Assembly: GCA_003415625.1 (NCBI GenBank)
Contig: PYIU01000004.1
Location: 4,154,001-4,218,000 of the forward strand
Source: Aquanectria penicillioides
Taxonomy: Eukaryota; Ascomycota; Sordariomycetes; Hypocreales; Nectriaceae
DNA: 64,000 nucleotides
Direction: 5' to 3'
Shown piece after piece: positions 35,609-47,412 of this stretch. The notes under the pieces are model-generated. The model was not told the origin of the DNA, searched no databases, and was given only the letters and a program-made list of their open reading frames with translations. Numbering within the stretch: position 1 is the first letter of the stretch; every line of letters starts with the position of its first letter. The position numbers and the translations under genes were made by a program.

Positions 35609-37292
35609 CTAAAAGATCGGCTTGCGTTTATTTGTGTCTGTAGAGTTGGAATTAACGTGATTAGTTTGTAATGGAGGCTTGACCACTGTTCCATGCCCAT
35701 TCGCTGCCCACCATAGCGGTGGACTGCCACCATTATCCCTTGAGTCGACTTCGACCTCATTCACTCCCAGAAGGAGTTTTATAATACCATGTTGTCCGCC
35801 AATAGCTGACCAGCAGAGTGGAGCTCGTCCCTTGTTGCCCCTATAATTAGCCTTGACTCCCTTCGTTGCCAACAACATACGCACAATCTTGTATGATTAT
35901 TCGCAACTGCCCACCAGAGGGGTGTCTGACCGTTTTGGTCCCTTAGATTCTCAATACCTTCAGTGGCCAACAGTCTTTCCACGATTATCCCATGTCTATT
36001 CCCAGCGGCTCAAGATAGTGGTGTGCGTCCTGCTTTCCCTGGCGATCGATCAACCCCCTCAGTTGCTAGTGGAATCTTCAAAATTGCTCTATGACCATTG
36101 GCAGCTGCCCATGACACTAGAGTATGGCCCTTTGTACTGGCCACAATGCTTGAATGACGTTTGTGAGGAAGAACTCTCGCACTGATTCGTGGATGAACTG
36201 AACTGTCGATGGTTTCGACTGTGTAGGTTCGGCAAGACCCCGTGATCCGCTTGACACAAACTGGGCCATATCCCCTTCCGTGACTTCCTGTCGATCCCAG
36301 GTGTGTAACTGGTCTGGTTGAAGTCTAGTTACCACCGCGAAGTAAAACTCCAGTAGTTTCAGAGGGCGCTGAGCAAATAGGAACTAGTGGATACAGAGGC
36401 GAAAATCCGGCAAATTCCAGTTATCCCTCTGTAGGATGCCCCCAAAAATATCGCTTAGTATTGTTCGAAGACGTTTTCTAATTTGAAAGATCCGACCATC
36501 CTTGTATTCGGAATTGAGGATTTGGACAACCAGGACAACCCACATGAAGATGCCGCTTGCCTTGGGGCAGATTTCGGATCTGATCTCTTCTGCCATTTTG
36601 GGTTTCCCCAACTTGAGTTTGCTGCTCACATAGGTGTCAATGTCTTTGTCGTGACCTTGTACAAAGTCATAATTTGGGCGAAAAAGGTGATCTTGTAAAT
36701 GTATATCCCGGGCATACTTGACCATTTCAGGTTTCTTCCGAAGAGACTCAGCAATTATCGAAGAGATCTTGCTTTGTTGTGATTCATGTTCCGCCCGTAA
36801 CTTGCCAATTGCAGTTAAGAACTCATGAGGAGGCTACATCATCTGGCTGGCCCGTTCGAAAGAACCTCCTTGAACTCTCTTCCCGAAATCATACTGTACA
36901 ACCTCACTACTGACTAAAACATCCCCAAATACATCGACCTTGCCTAGAGCGCCACCTCCAATGCCAACAATTAGCCGGATCGAGATAGAGCGAAAACTCC
37001 ACAGCATGTTGTTTGCCGCGCAGGCCGCGTTGTTTGTGCCATATTGACCGGGAGAAAGCCACGAGATTACAATGTAGTGCATCCCGGTACTCCCTAACGC
37101 CTAACTATCGGTATCGCTTGGGTCCATGGGGAGTGGTTCGTGGGTGACATTGAGCATGACCTCAACCGCAGCCGTCTTGGTCGGCAGGGCACATATCCAG
37201 CCCACATTGTAGCTATCGCGGAATAAAGCCTCTGCTGTAATCAATGGCCTGGGGTATCCGTAATTGGTATACCTCCGTTGTCTCTCAGCCAT
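35609..37292 (-). pseudogene. PNP-NACHT-ankyrin NLR pseudogene with NACHT core deleted
   Basis: Reading from 37292 leftwards: the start of a nucleoside-phosphorylase-like (PNP_UDP) N-terminal domain (YNVGWICALPTKTAAVEVML, then SPGQYGTNNAACAANNML, LIVGIGGGA, VVQYDFGKRVQGGSFERA), broken by stops at about 37101 and 36834. Next comes DIHLQDHLFRPNYDF, running straight into the late NACHT/helical region (PKASGIFMWVVLVVQILN, VQFIHESVREFFL). The P-loop and most of the NACHT domain are absent. Ankyrin repeats follow in two frames (GQTPLWWAVANNH, GRAPLCWSAIGGQHG, SPPLWWAANGHG). Several stops, frame changes and the large internal deletion show it is dead. It is typical of the fast birth and death of fungal NLR genes. 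Confidence 0.85.
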
Positions 37293-37785
37293 ACTCCCAA
37301 GTTTATTGTCCGGCTAGAGGTGGCTGGGCGTTGCTTATGTTCCAAGCAGCAGGCTTCGGCAATTGAATCAGTCATTAAATTCACTTAGGATGAAAGAGCA
37401 TCATGGGGTTACGATAATTGTCAATGTGCATTACTGCGACGCTTAGGATGATGTGCACAACGAATGAGCATCAAGACCTTGTGAGTGATCTTGGGCCTTG
37501 GGGTTTCTTTGTATTATCATTCTTTAGGATGATCCATGTGGCATCGCCTGATTTGTGATAATGTATACAGCTAGGATACACGAAGCCGACTGGCAGTGAT
37601 GCCATTTGGCAATTGCTCTACCAACAAGTTAGAGAGGCACAGAGTCGGGCGAACAACGCGGAAGCCACCACAACATTAAAAAGCATTATCGCCGGGAAAT
37701 ACATTCTCCATTTCTTTTGAGGTTGTTAATAGACTTGTGCCACGGCCAACACTTCACCGTAAGCAGTCTCCACACGATGCGAGCA
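37293..37785. other. intergenic, nothing recognised
   Basis: AT-rich spacer between the NLR pseudogene and the 3' end of the regulator gene. Confidence 0.4.
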
Positions 37786-40116
37786 TTAGTTTGGCACCCA
37801 AGCATCCGTACTCCAGCTCTCCGGAGAAATCTCTGGCCAGTATAGCCCTTGAGAGCCATCGTGGTACATGGAAGCATTGATGAATTGCAGATCCAAGACT
37901 GGCTGTGATAGCAATTCTTGTAGCGAGGGCTCCGACAAGGCCATTCCAGCGGTATTCGTGTCTACTAAAGTTTGGCTGACATCTAGCGGACCAAGGGACG
38001 AGTCCATGAGGCTAGAGGTGTTGCCGGTCATGGGGAAATCTCCTTTGCGCGCTAGTGCAGCTGACATCAAGACTGTCATGGCGTCAATATGCTGGCAAAA
38101 TTCTTTAGCAGCAAAGTTTCCTGTTTCCTTGAGCTGCTCGAGGAACGGGACAGACGCCTCGAATTGCTCCCGGTCATTTCGACAGTCTTTCCCATCCAAC
38201 AGGCTAGAAACAGCTAGCACGGTGGAGGCGGCGAAGAAATATTGGGTGTAAAAGTAGTCAAACGTTGCAAAGGAGCCGTCAATCCAACACTCGATGAGAA
38301 GACGACATGAGTGCCTGGCACATCTTACGCATGCCTCGGCTAAAGTCATTGCCGAAGCGGGCACTTGTGCCTCATTGCTTGGTTGAGAACCCCACGTAGC
38401 AACGTGGGTGCGAAGAACGTGGAGAAGAATAGGCCGTGTTGCGCTAATGACACACTTGAGGGTGTAAGTAAGAGATAGTGTCCTGTGTACGGATGGTCAA
38501 CTTACATGGTTGAAATAGAGATGGAGCGAGAGAGGCTTGGGACTGGGCTCAACAGAGCTATCCTTGGACTCGATGTGGAGATGGGCCGGCAATTCTTCAA
38601 CCCAATTGCGAAGATCCTTCAAGGCCTCTCCGACTCGTTGAGATAGCGGAGTCTGCTGGGGCCGTCTGGTGTAGATGGAGTGACCGATCCCTCCGGCAAG
38701 TCGAGCCAGCTTGATGTGTGCAAGAAGAAACGCCGAGTCCATAAAATCATCATGTCCACTTTCCAACGCCGGGTTTGACGGGAAGTCTACTTCGATGAAC
38801 TTTTCTTCTATGGCGACGGGGTGGCCAAGTCTTGAAGCCCACATCCGATCAAAGCTGTATGCGGTCCACCACACTCGAACTCGGTGCTCTCTAACGGCGG
38901 GGTCTCTTAGTTGAGATTCGGGGACGTTGAGATGCAAGCCCATGACGACGGATAGGCGGACGGCAGACCCCGCCAGTGCATAGGCCGTGTAGCGACGATT
39001 CAGGGCTAGAGAGTAGAATGACTACGGTGACTTGGTTAGGCAACTCGAGAGGGAAGATCCGGTTCACTTACGAGGAGGAGTCGAATTTCGATCGCGTCAA
39101 TTCTCGGACGCTCGCTGATGATGCGCAACACTCGAGTGGCCCTAGCGAAGTATCCCATGCCTGGGAAGTTGCTTTCCACCGCAGCCGTCCTGGTCGAGTA
39201 CATTTCACCAATGGCAAACAGGGCCCATAGCTTGCTCTTCAACAAGGTATCCGTAGAGTGTGGGTTCTGGATTGTCTGCTCGAGACCATCCAAAATCTGA
39301 CTCTTGCGGACGATGTGATAGCATCTTGCAACATATTTGAGGGCCACATTGACAAGAAGCCTAGCTCGTGATGGAAACGGCCATGGGCAGTCAACGTCGG
39401 CGAGTGCCAGCAACCGTTCATCAGTGGCATAGTTTACTCTGGGGATGTGATTGTGCTTGGCATCCGAGAGGGCCTGGCGGAAACGTGTGGCAAAAGCAAC
39501 GTCCGAGGCCTCTCCAATCAAAATGGGTGTATGCGGGATGTTTAAATCGACAAACCAGGGACGCTCCGCGAGCGACGGCGCTGGCAAGCCGGATGTGGCC
39601 TCTGCAGATTCCCGCGCGGGAACAGCTGAGACATCTTTCTGGCCCGTCTCAGTTCTGGCGCGACTGGACCCTTCTCGATTGCGAAGTTTTTGATTTTCAG
39701 CGAGAAGGTCGTCGAGGTACCTATTTCCATTCTGATAAGACTGGGGTCCCAGATAAGGGTGATGATCATCACGGGCCGGAGACTTACTGCTGCGTCACTT
39801 TGACCAGGCGGTTCTTGCGAGGGTACGAGCACTCGGTCGGCTTGCCAGCATGCCGACAGTTGTCACAGGGATTGCCGCCAGAGCACTTGACCTTGCGAGA
39901 ATGACATCTTCGACACCTGATTTTCGACAGGGTGAGTGAAATAATTCAGATATAATCTACGCTCTGGGACTGCACATACGCGGTTGACTTTGTCCTTCGC
40001 TTTGGCCCGACAAAGCTCGGCGTCGACTGGGACACGACGTCCTCCTTGGTCTCTGGCTCGGATGGTGTTACTGAGCCGTGCCGGCTTGCACTCGGCGACG
40101 ACATGGCCGGCGACAT
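37786..40116 (-). CDS. Zn2Cys6 transcription factor with Fungal_trans domain
   Basis: Five exons (40116-39980, 39916-39788, 39720-39072, 39021-38506, 38454-37786) with introns 39979-39917, 39787-39721, 39071-39022 and 38505-38455 give 699 residues. The DNA-binding cluster is C-x2-C-x6-C-x5-C-x2-C-x8-C, beginning CRRCHSRKVKC and ending at the Cys before SYPRKN. Intron 1 lies immediately before its first Cys. A short leucine-containing linker (YLDDLLAENQKL) follows. The middle domain has ALKYVARCYHIVRK, and after intron 3 the characteristic VRLSVVMGLHLNVPESQL and RVRVWWTAYSFDRMWASRLG. The C-terminus is acidic. It is divergent from the MFS gene at 40874 and close to fumarylacetoacetase and isomerase genes, so it may control this group (inference). 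Confidence 0.92.
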
Positions 40117-40873
40117 TCTTGGAGGGGACGAACTCGTCTCCCAAGACACAGTGGAGAAGAGAAACGGTGCCGTGTTGTATTCGCCGGCCGGGCGGGGATA
40201 TGGACCTCCTGGTGCGAGGACGGGAACGAGGTCCGCTCGGCACCGGTACCGCTGCCGAATCTTAGATGGAGATGAATCTGGAATTTGGTCTCGTGCCGAC
40301 TAGAGCCTTCTGTCCGGGTGCTGGTGATAGAGACGATGAAGATTTTGCCGAACGCTTCTCGGCGAAAGCGGCATCTTCGCCGTGATGACTCAGCTCGGGT
40401 GCTGGCGACTCGGCGGGACGCGGACTTTTCGCCGAGCGAATGGGGTCCTGTCGCTCGGTTTCTTCCGCGATTGAGTCGGCATCTTGAAAGACGTTTCCGG
40501 GAATAACCTCGAGTTGGAGTCACAAATTTCGCTACGCCCATCCGACCTCGCAGTGACAGGCGATTCAGGGGCCCACTAGTAGTCATGTTCAGAATCCTTG
40601 GGGGAAGAAATTTTAGCAATTTCGTTGCGTTTTGTTTGCACGCGGCTCTCCTGATATATATGTCCGTGGCGCTGCTGGATGCATGGAATAGCTCTAAGTG
40701 TGACAACCGCGCGCATTCTCATTCTTATTCTCATTCTCATTACACAATTCAATTCAAACCGGGTCCGCCTTGGCACTTGATGTACTCGGCGGGGACCGAT
40801 TTTTAAATTGCTCGTGGTCCTCCACCCCCGCATTTCATCTCTCTTCAACCGTCCCTTTTCGGAAGATTCCATC
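40117..40873. promoter_or_regulatory. divergent promoter between the Zn2Cys6 regulator and MFS transporter
   Basis: 757 bp. Contains a hexanucleotide (CATTCT/CATTCT-like) microsatellite at 40714-40743. Overlapping ORFs here show no protein-like pattern. Confidence 0.4.
40714..40743 (+). repeat. imperfect TTCTCA microsatellite
   Basis: Five imperfect units of a hexamer (CATTCTCATTCTTATTCTCA and onward) about 130 bp upstream of the MFS start codon. Confidence 0.7.
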
Positions 40874-42507
40874 ATGGCGGTTCAGACAAACACCGATGCT
40901 TTGGCATCGCCAGTTTCAGCCTCGACTCCTCTTCCTCCCGTTGGGGCTATTGATGATGACGTTGCTGAGATTCCATCTTGGAGAAAGTGGGTTATCCTCT
41001 TTGTTGTCTGCTGGATGCCGCTCCCCATGACCTTTTGGAGTACGGCAATCATGCCGGCAACCCTCGAGATTGCCTCCACTTTCGGCATCCCGCCAACGAC
41101 CATCAACTCGGTAAACGCCGCCGTCTTTGTAGCCATGGCCCTCTCGGGTCTCATTTGGCTTCCAGTTAGCACCATCATCGGCCGCAAGACAACCTATTTA
41201 GTTGCAAATGTTGTATTGATATCGTGTTCAATCGGAACTTCCCTCTCGCCAAACCTGGCGTGCTTCTCTACCTTTTGGATCGTCGGTGGAACTACTGGGC
41301 CCTTCTTCCTAGTCGCTGGCCAGACGATTCTGGCTGACATCTTCGAGCCTGCAAGTTCAATGTTCCCCCGGCTCAATGTGTATGCATCTGACTAAATATA
41401 GACGGTCCGTGGGACTGCTGTGGGTTTCTTCCTTGGTAGCTGTGTTAGTGCGAACACAATCGGTAAGTTCGATGCAGTCTCCGCCTAGTATTACGAGAAA
41501 TAACCAAACAAGCTCCCTTGGTCGGTAGTATCATAGCGACTTTTACTAGTTGGAGAGTTATCTTCGGAGTCGAGGCCGGCATGTCATTGTTCGGGCTCAT
41601 CCTAGCTTACTTCTTCGTTCCTCGAGCTAGCGAAATCGGCAACCCGAAAGCAGCCGAGGCGTCTCCTCCCAAGGGCAACAACGAGATCCTCGCAGCCTTC
41701 AACCCGATGCATGTCTTTTCTCAGTTCACATATCCTCGGATTCTCCTGGCAGTGGGTATTCTACTTTTGAAGTGCGGGTAGTATGCTAATTCGTTGCAGA
41801 ACGTTACCTGCGGTTTGTTGTCGTTCAACCAATACGGTCTCCTTAGTTCCGTTCGCCGAGTTATTAATCCTCGATTCGATCTCACTTCCCCACTTGAAAG
41901 TGGATTGTTTTACCTGGCTCCCGGCGCTGGCTTCTTGATCGGCAGCACCATCGGAGGCAAGCTGTCCGACCAAACTGTCAAGTGGTACAAGCGCAAGAGG
42001 AATGGCCTTCGCCTGCCAGAGGATAGGCTCAACAGCAGTCTCCCATCCATCTTGGCTGTGTTGCCTCTTGGAACCCTTTTGTACGGATGGAGTGTCCAGA
42101 ACAAGGTTGGAGGCATGGCTCTGCCCATCGTCGCGTCCTTTGTCCAGGGGGTGGGACTCATGTCCTCGTTTAGCGCATTAAACACCTATTCTGCTGGTGA
42201 GTTCAACATCAATACTTTTTCTATTCCCACTGACTCTAGGCAGAGGTTAGACCGGTTTATCGAACTGCTGTTATTAGCGGTAAATACGTTGTTCAGTACA
42301 GCTTTGCCGCCGGAAGTGTTGGTGGTGTGGTACCGATGATTGACGGCGTGGGTGTCGGATGGGCTTTCACTGTCAGTGAGTATAACCACCCGACCTTAAT
42401 CTCTGTTGTTTGGCAGTTACTGACTCGATTTAGCTGCCACGGCTGCCATTATTGGAGGCATCTTGGTGTTCAGCATTGCTAGACTGAGCAAAAGCTGGAA
42501 GCATTGA
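40874..42507 (+). CDS. MFS transporter next to aromatic-catabolism genes
   Basis: Six exons (40874-41350, 41402-41462, 41513-41751, 41800-42196, 42244-42375, 42434-42507) give 459 residues. Intron 1 (41351-41401) has a GC donor (gcaagt) and a tag acceptor; it is needed to join IFEP to TVRGTAVGFFLG. Signatures: WRKWVILFVVCWMPLPMTFWS, SGLIWLPVSTIIGRKTTYL, motif-C-like GPLVGSII, SWRVIFGVEAG, and late GEVRPVYRTAVISGKYVVQ with GVVPMIDGVGVGWAFTV. This is a fungal MFS subfamily of drug/small-acid exporters. It sits between the regulator and fumarylacetoacetase. Transport of an aromatic acid or intermediate is possible but unproven. Confidence 0.88.
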
Positions 42508-43343
42508 TACAAATAGATAGAGTCGGGCGATTAAGCAAGTTAGACGCATAAAATTGCATGGGACGGCGCTATTTCTTTGCACATTTAAAGGGAAACATAA
42601 TATCTACCATTTTACTCAAAGAAAAGGAATGACTAGCTAGACGGTATGGTATAACAGTACATGAGATAGATTTGGGACGGCAATTAGATTTATAGACACG
42701 GATAAGAATGTATGAACTGTTCTTCACAAATCGGTCTCAACATGCCCATCTTCCTGCTTGTAGTGGTGCGAAGGAGCCGCATCAGGGCTCAGGCAATGAT
42801 TAACTTATAATACCGCGGAAGCAATCCGAGTGCGGGAATGGTTTGTTGATGCTAGGTTCGTGGATCGATGGCAAGGCGTCATCACGCGGAAATGGACTAG
42901 TGAACCTACCAGTGCTGAGAATGCAAGGTATAAATGGGGCTTCAACCTGCGCCGTTCGGCTCTTGAGGATCATGTCTATTAGTAACGCGGCTTTGCTTGT
43001 GATACCCAATCAAAATGCACACATTGAAGATCGGAATATTTCCTTCATCCATCGTCGAGGAGTTGACCTGGCGCTGGGAAGTGTCGGCTCGGCTGGGTGA
43101 GGCCTAAAGCAGATGGACTGCGGGGTCATTCCGCCCGGCCCCACGTCGGGCTCGGCCCCGTCCATTGATTCGGCTTGCAGCGGCATGGGCTTGTGAACCG
43201 CTACGCTTGAGTGACGTCTTTATTGCGCCGCAGTCGCTGAAGTTTATGTTTTGCTGCTCTCTGTTTTGGAAGGGAACCAAGCATTTCTTGTTGATTTCAC
43301 AGCTTGCTCTTGTTGAGCTATCCTTTGCCAACGATACGTTACC
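42508..43343. other. intergenic / fumarylacetoacetase promoter
   Basis: About 840 bp, AT-rich at first and then GC-rich near 43100-43200. No gene recognised. Confidence 0.4.
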
Positions 43344-44678
43344 ATGTCGTGGCTCTCCATCCCGTCAGGCTCGCACTTCTCCCTCGCCAACATTCCGTTT
43401 GGCATCATCTCGACGGCTGGAAACCCAAATCCCAGACCCGCCATCGCAATTGGCGACAATGTTCTGGATATCCAGGCCTTTGCGAATGGAGGAGGCTTCT
43501 CTGCTTCCCCTGAGCTCAAGGACCGAGTCAGCATTTTCTCGTCGACGACGCTGAACGCGTTTGCAGCCCTTGGCCGCCCGTTCCATCGCGTGACCCGCAG
43601 CTATCTCCAGTCCGTGTTCGCTGCTGACACGAAGCATCCCGAATTGCTGAAAGACAACGAGCGCCTTCAAGCCTCGGCTCTGCTGCGACGGTCGGAAGTA
43701 ACCAACCACGTGCCTTTGGCCATCGGCGACTACACCGACTTCTATGCTGGAAAGAACCACGCGTACAATGTTGGTGTTCTTTTCCGCGGCCCCGACAATG
43801 CTCTGCAGCCAAACTATACACATTTGCCCGTCGGCTACCACGGGCGCGCAAGCAGTGTCGTCACATCTGGCACGCCCATTCGCCGGCCTTGGGGTCAGAT
43901 TTTGCGACCTGGTGACAAGACCCCGTCGCTAGCTCCATGCGAGAAGCTGGATCTGGAGTTGGAGATGGGAATGTTCATCTGCCGCGAGAACACCCTTGGA
44001 GCTCCAATCTCTGTCAACGATGCGGAGGATTACATCTTTGGCTACGTCCTGATGAATGACTGGAGTGCACGAGACATACAGGCTTGGGAATACGTTCCCC
44101 TCGGCCCGTTTACTTCCAAAAACTTGGGGACCAGCATCAGCCCTTGGGTGGTACTTGCTGATGCTCTCGAAGCATCCAAGGGCCTGGAATCCCCAACGAT
44201 AAGGAGCTACTGCCATACCTGAGACAAGACTCTCCAAACAACATCTTGGGCATTGACCTCGAGGTCGACCTTATCAGTAAGTTCCTCATGCCAATTGACC
44301 AAGACCATCCGGATTTGAAGCTGACACACAATAGCTGCGGCCGGAAACAAGACGACTATTAGCAAGACCAACGCCAAGAACCTCCTCTGGTCGTGGCCGC
44401 AAATGATTGCCCACCACACCATCACAGGATGCAACATGCGCCCCGGCGATCTGCTTGGTTCTGGCACTATTTCTGGGACTGAGCCTGGCACCGAAGGTAG
44501 TATTCTAGAACAAACAAAGGGCGGCAAGATCTTTATGAAGCTCAATGCTGGAGAGGAGCGCAAATTTTTGCAGGACGGAGACACTCTTACCATCCGTGGC
44601 TCGTTTGGAAGTGGAGACAGTGTTGTTGGATTCGGTGAAGTGACGGGAACAATTCAAGCCCCGCTTCCTTTGTTCTAA
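43344..44678 (+). CDS. fumarylacetoacetase with an apparent one-base frameshift
   Basis: Hydrolyses fumarylacetoacetate to fumarate and acetoacetate, the last step of phenylalanine/tyrosine degradation. The N-terminal SH3-like domain (SIPSGSHFSLANIPFG) and the catalytic domain are present: DYTDFYAGKNHAYNVG carries the catalytic Asp-His, LPVGYHGRASSVV, GTPIRRPWGQ, LELEMGMF with the metal-binding Glu, LMNDWSARDIQAWEY, and after intron 44277-44334 LWSWPQMIAHHTITGCNMRPGDLLGSGTISG. Between DALEASKG and NDKELLPYLRQD (about 44180-44197) the frame changes by one base, with no splice signal, so the frame read from the start codon stops at 44220-44222. Exon lengths sum one base short of a multiple of three. 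Either a real inactivating deletion or an assembly error. It lies beside maleylacetoacetate isomerase. Confidence 0.85.
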
Positions 44679-44779
44679 ATTTAGTCAAATAATTCATATT
44701 AAAAGATTGCTCATGGAGAAAAGATTCAATCCAGAGGCTAATTTCTTCCCTCGCGTGTATATCAATGAATTATGGCTAT

Positions 44780-45448
44780 TTATTCAATTCTCAGCTCATC
44801 AGGTGTGTCGAGCTGCCTGAAATACGAAGACGCCATGATGACTGGATGAACCTTCAAGTTTTCCGCGACCCTGTGCACCGTAGGGAACAATGAAATATCA
44901 ACACCAAACCGCTCTGCGTTCCAAACCGCGGGGATCAAGCAGGCGTCTGCCATGGAAATCTCGTCCCCGAATGAATATTTTCCAGCTGACCTGGAAGCCA
45001 CGGCCTCGTAAGCGCGCAAGCCATCGCTCATCAGCTGTAGATTCCACTCCTCTGCTTTGCCTCCCAGCTCCCTCACACGGCGCATGACGCGAAGATTCGT
45101 CACCGGTTGGGTATCCGCGGCGATGATGTTGACGAGCGTGCGGACAATGGCCCGACCTTCAGGGTTTGATGTCGGGGGAAGAATTGGGTTCTGTGGATGT
45201 CGCTCCTCCAAATATTCCAAAGCAGCAACCGATTGCCCAATGGTGAATGCTTGGCCCTCGCTCTTGTGACATACCAGGACAGGCACTGAAAGCGAGGGAT
45301 TCAGAGCGCGGTGCTCCTCTGATGTCTGTTCATTTTTTAGGAGGTTGATGGGCACAACGTCGTAGGGAATCTCCTTGAGCTTCAGCACAATCCGGAGACG
45401 GGCCGAGCACGACGATCTGAAGTAGGAATGGAGCGTGTACTCGGACAT
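44780..45448 (-). CDS. maleylacetoacetate isomerase (zeta-class GST)
   Basis: Single exon, 222 residues, ATG at 45448. The zeta-class active-site motif appears as SSCSARLRIVLKLK at residues about 12-25. It is followed by NPSLSVPVLV, the glutathione-binding IGQSVAALEYLEE (QS motif), and in the C-terminal helical domain FGDEISMADACLIPAVWNAERFGVD. It isomerises maleylacetoacetate to fumarylacetoacetate with glutathione, in the cytosol. It converges with the fumarylacetoacetase gene (100 bp between stops), matching consecutive steps of the homogentisate route. Maleylpyruvate isomerase is a close alternative, but the neighbouring true fumarylacetoacetase favours the first. Homogentisate dioxygenase is not in the window. 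Confidence 0.92.
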   Translation of the reverse strand: MSEYTLHSYFRSSCSARLRIVLKLKEIPYDVVPINLLKNEQTSEEHRALNPSLSVPVLVCHKSEGQAFTIGQSVAALEYLEERHPQNPILPPTSNPEGRAIVRTLVNIIAADTQPVTNLRVMRRVRELGGKAEEWNLQLMSDGLRAYEAVASRSAGKYSFGDEISMADACLIPAVWNAERFGVDISLFPTVHRVAENLKVHPVIMASSYFRQLDTPDELRIE

Positions 45449-46494
45449 TGTAAGTGGATGCGGTGGAACAGACTTGACATTCCTGGTTGGCCTCTGTGTC
45501 TCGGTGCGACTTTATTAGTATTACTCTTGTCGGAGATACCGTCTATTTGGTTTTGATCCGACATCAAGCCCATGACTTATTGCAACCGAGGCGACCCGGT
45601 GCTAGCCACGGGGTGCCGCCGGACATGAACATGTCTCTGCGTTCCGCCAGCACTGGCGTCCCGACCCCGCTGACGCCTCGGAATTACTGAGCTTGAGGTC
45701 ACTTTGCTACCCGCATTCCGGTGCTAAGCTATACCGATTCCGCGTGATGGACTACAACAAGAGCGGCCAGAAAGGAGATGCTCATGGGCGAGACGTTGTT
45801 TTCTGTAGATGATTGACGGATTTCAATAATGTTGGTGTTTTACTCTGTGTAGACGTCCTGTGACTGTGCGAATTGACCGGCATTCTTGAGGCACCAACCA
45901 ACAACCGCAACAATCTTGACAACCGCAACAATCTTGGAGCTTCAAACCGAGCGATTAATGTCAGTCACTGATGAGAAATTCGGTTGCAATTTCTTTCTGA
46001 CTCTTCTGCGCAGGCCCAAAAGCTGCTCTCGTATAACTCTAGTACCGCTTGAATCTCACCCACGCACAGAGTCGCTGTATTGGATCTTCCTCGATCACGT
46101 TGTAATGGCTTGGCGCCCCGCAATCTGCCGTGTCGTTTGCAGCTACCAAATGGGCCATCGGCGCTTATTGGTGTTCCGTGTACTCCGTACAGCAGAAAGG
46201 TAACCTACCTATAATTCAGCAAGGCTGTGAGTATAGCACGTTGCCTATTCAGCATACACTTATGGGTCAAAAACATGATCTAGGCAGCATCATTGCCTCG
46301 TGGGTGCCTTCGGAGCAATGCTCTTCCGATTGGTGAGATTATGCAGCCGAGCCATTTATTCCAGTCAGGGGTTTGCAAGAGTCTCTCCGTCACTGATACG
46401 TATATAATTCGCTTTCGCTACTTCTTCTTCCCTCCTCTTCTACTTCGTTGCTCTGTGAAATCAAAGCATCCCTCTCATACTAGGTCATACAGCG
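45449..46494. other. divergent intergenic region, isomerase and DUF1993 genes
   Basis: 1.05 kb between two divergent starts. Pyrimidine-rich run just before 46450 on the DUF1993 side. No gene recognised. Confidence 0.4.
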
Positions 46495-47013
46495 ATGGCC
46501 TTCACCTTGTACGATGCAACAATCGTCCACGCCAAGTCGGCCCTCAGCAGTCTGGATCATATCCTTACCGAAGCAGAGGAGCAGCCCAATGCGGAGAGCT
46601 TCCTACAAGCACGGTTGTACGAGGACATGAAGCCCCTGACCTTTCAGGTTCATACAGCCACGAGGTACTCGGAAAAGTTGCTTGCCAGGCTGACCGGAAG
46701 GGCTGCTGTGGAGTTTGAGGACAACCTCACGTCCTATGCTGATATGCACGCGCGCATCTCCAGCGCTCTGGATGCTCTTGAAACTGCAGACAAGGAGACC
46801 GTCAACCGACACGGAGAGGAAGTCACGCCAACAAATGTGCCATCAGTAGGATCAATGGATTTGGTTGGAAAGGACTTCGCCATGGGGATGGCAATGCCTC
46901 AGATCCACTTCCATCTCTCGATAGCTTACGCGATCCTGAGGAAGGAGGGAGTGCCGTTGGGGAAGAGACGTTATATCGGGCCTTTTGTCAGAGAGCATAT
47001 GCTGACGGTGTAG
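46495..47013 (+). CDS. DUF1993 protein
   Basis: Intronless, 172 residues, ATG at 46495 after a pyrimidine-rich leader. Matches the DUF1993 family of small helical DinB-like-fold proteins: ALSSLDHILTEAEEQPNAES, FLQARLYEDMKPLTFQVHTA, the central RISSALDALE and the C-terminal MAMPQIHFHLSIAYAILRKEGVPLGKRRYIGPF with clustered His residues. Biochemical function is unknown; members are common and solitary in fungi. The conserved His residues suggest metal binding, but this is inferred. Confidence 0.88.
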   Translation: MAFTLYDATIVHAKSALSSLDHILTEAEEQPNAESFLQARLYEDMKPLTFQVHTATRYSEKLLARLTGRAAVEFEDNLTSYADMHARISSALDALETADKETVNRHGEEVTPTNVPSVGSMDLVGKDFAMGMAMPQIHFHLSIAYAILRKEGVPLGKRRYIGPFVREHMLTV

Positions 47014-47412
47014 TAACGGCTTCTGCCCTAAGCCTTACATAGGCTACTGAGATCGATATGCAATGGAGCCTTGATATTTCCTCTTCGTCTTGTAAGCTGT
47101 CGTTCATATGTCCCATCTTCGACTTTTGACAACGATGTCCTTGCCATGTGGTGAAAGGAGAGAGTTTGGGGTATTACGAAAACAGTTATGTGAACATGCC
47201 ATGACATTGACGCGCCCTTTTTTTTCTTTCTCTTTTTTTTTTAATTTTTTGTTTTCTTTTTTTAAATTCCATGTCTGGATATCCCAATAAACAATATTCT
47301 ATTCTATTCTAAAGCCATGCGGAATTAGTCAATTCTAAGCAAGGAAAATTTTGTATATCTCTAAGGCTTTCCCACCATCCCTTGGGCCGATTCGCGACAC
47401 CCAACAACAGGT
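47014..47412. other. 3' flank with a T-rich tract
   Basis: Pyrimidine/T-rich stretch at about 47216-47265. No gene recognised. Confidence 0.4.
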
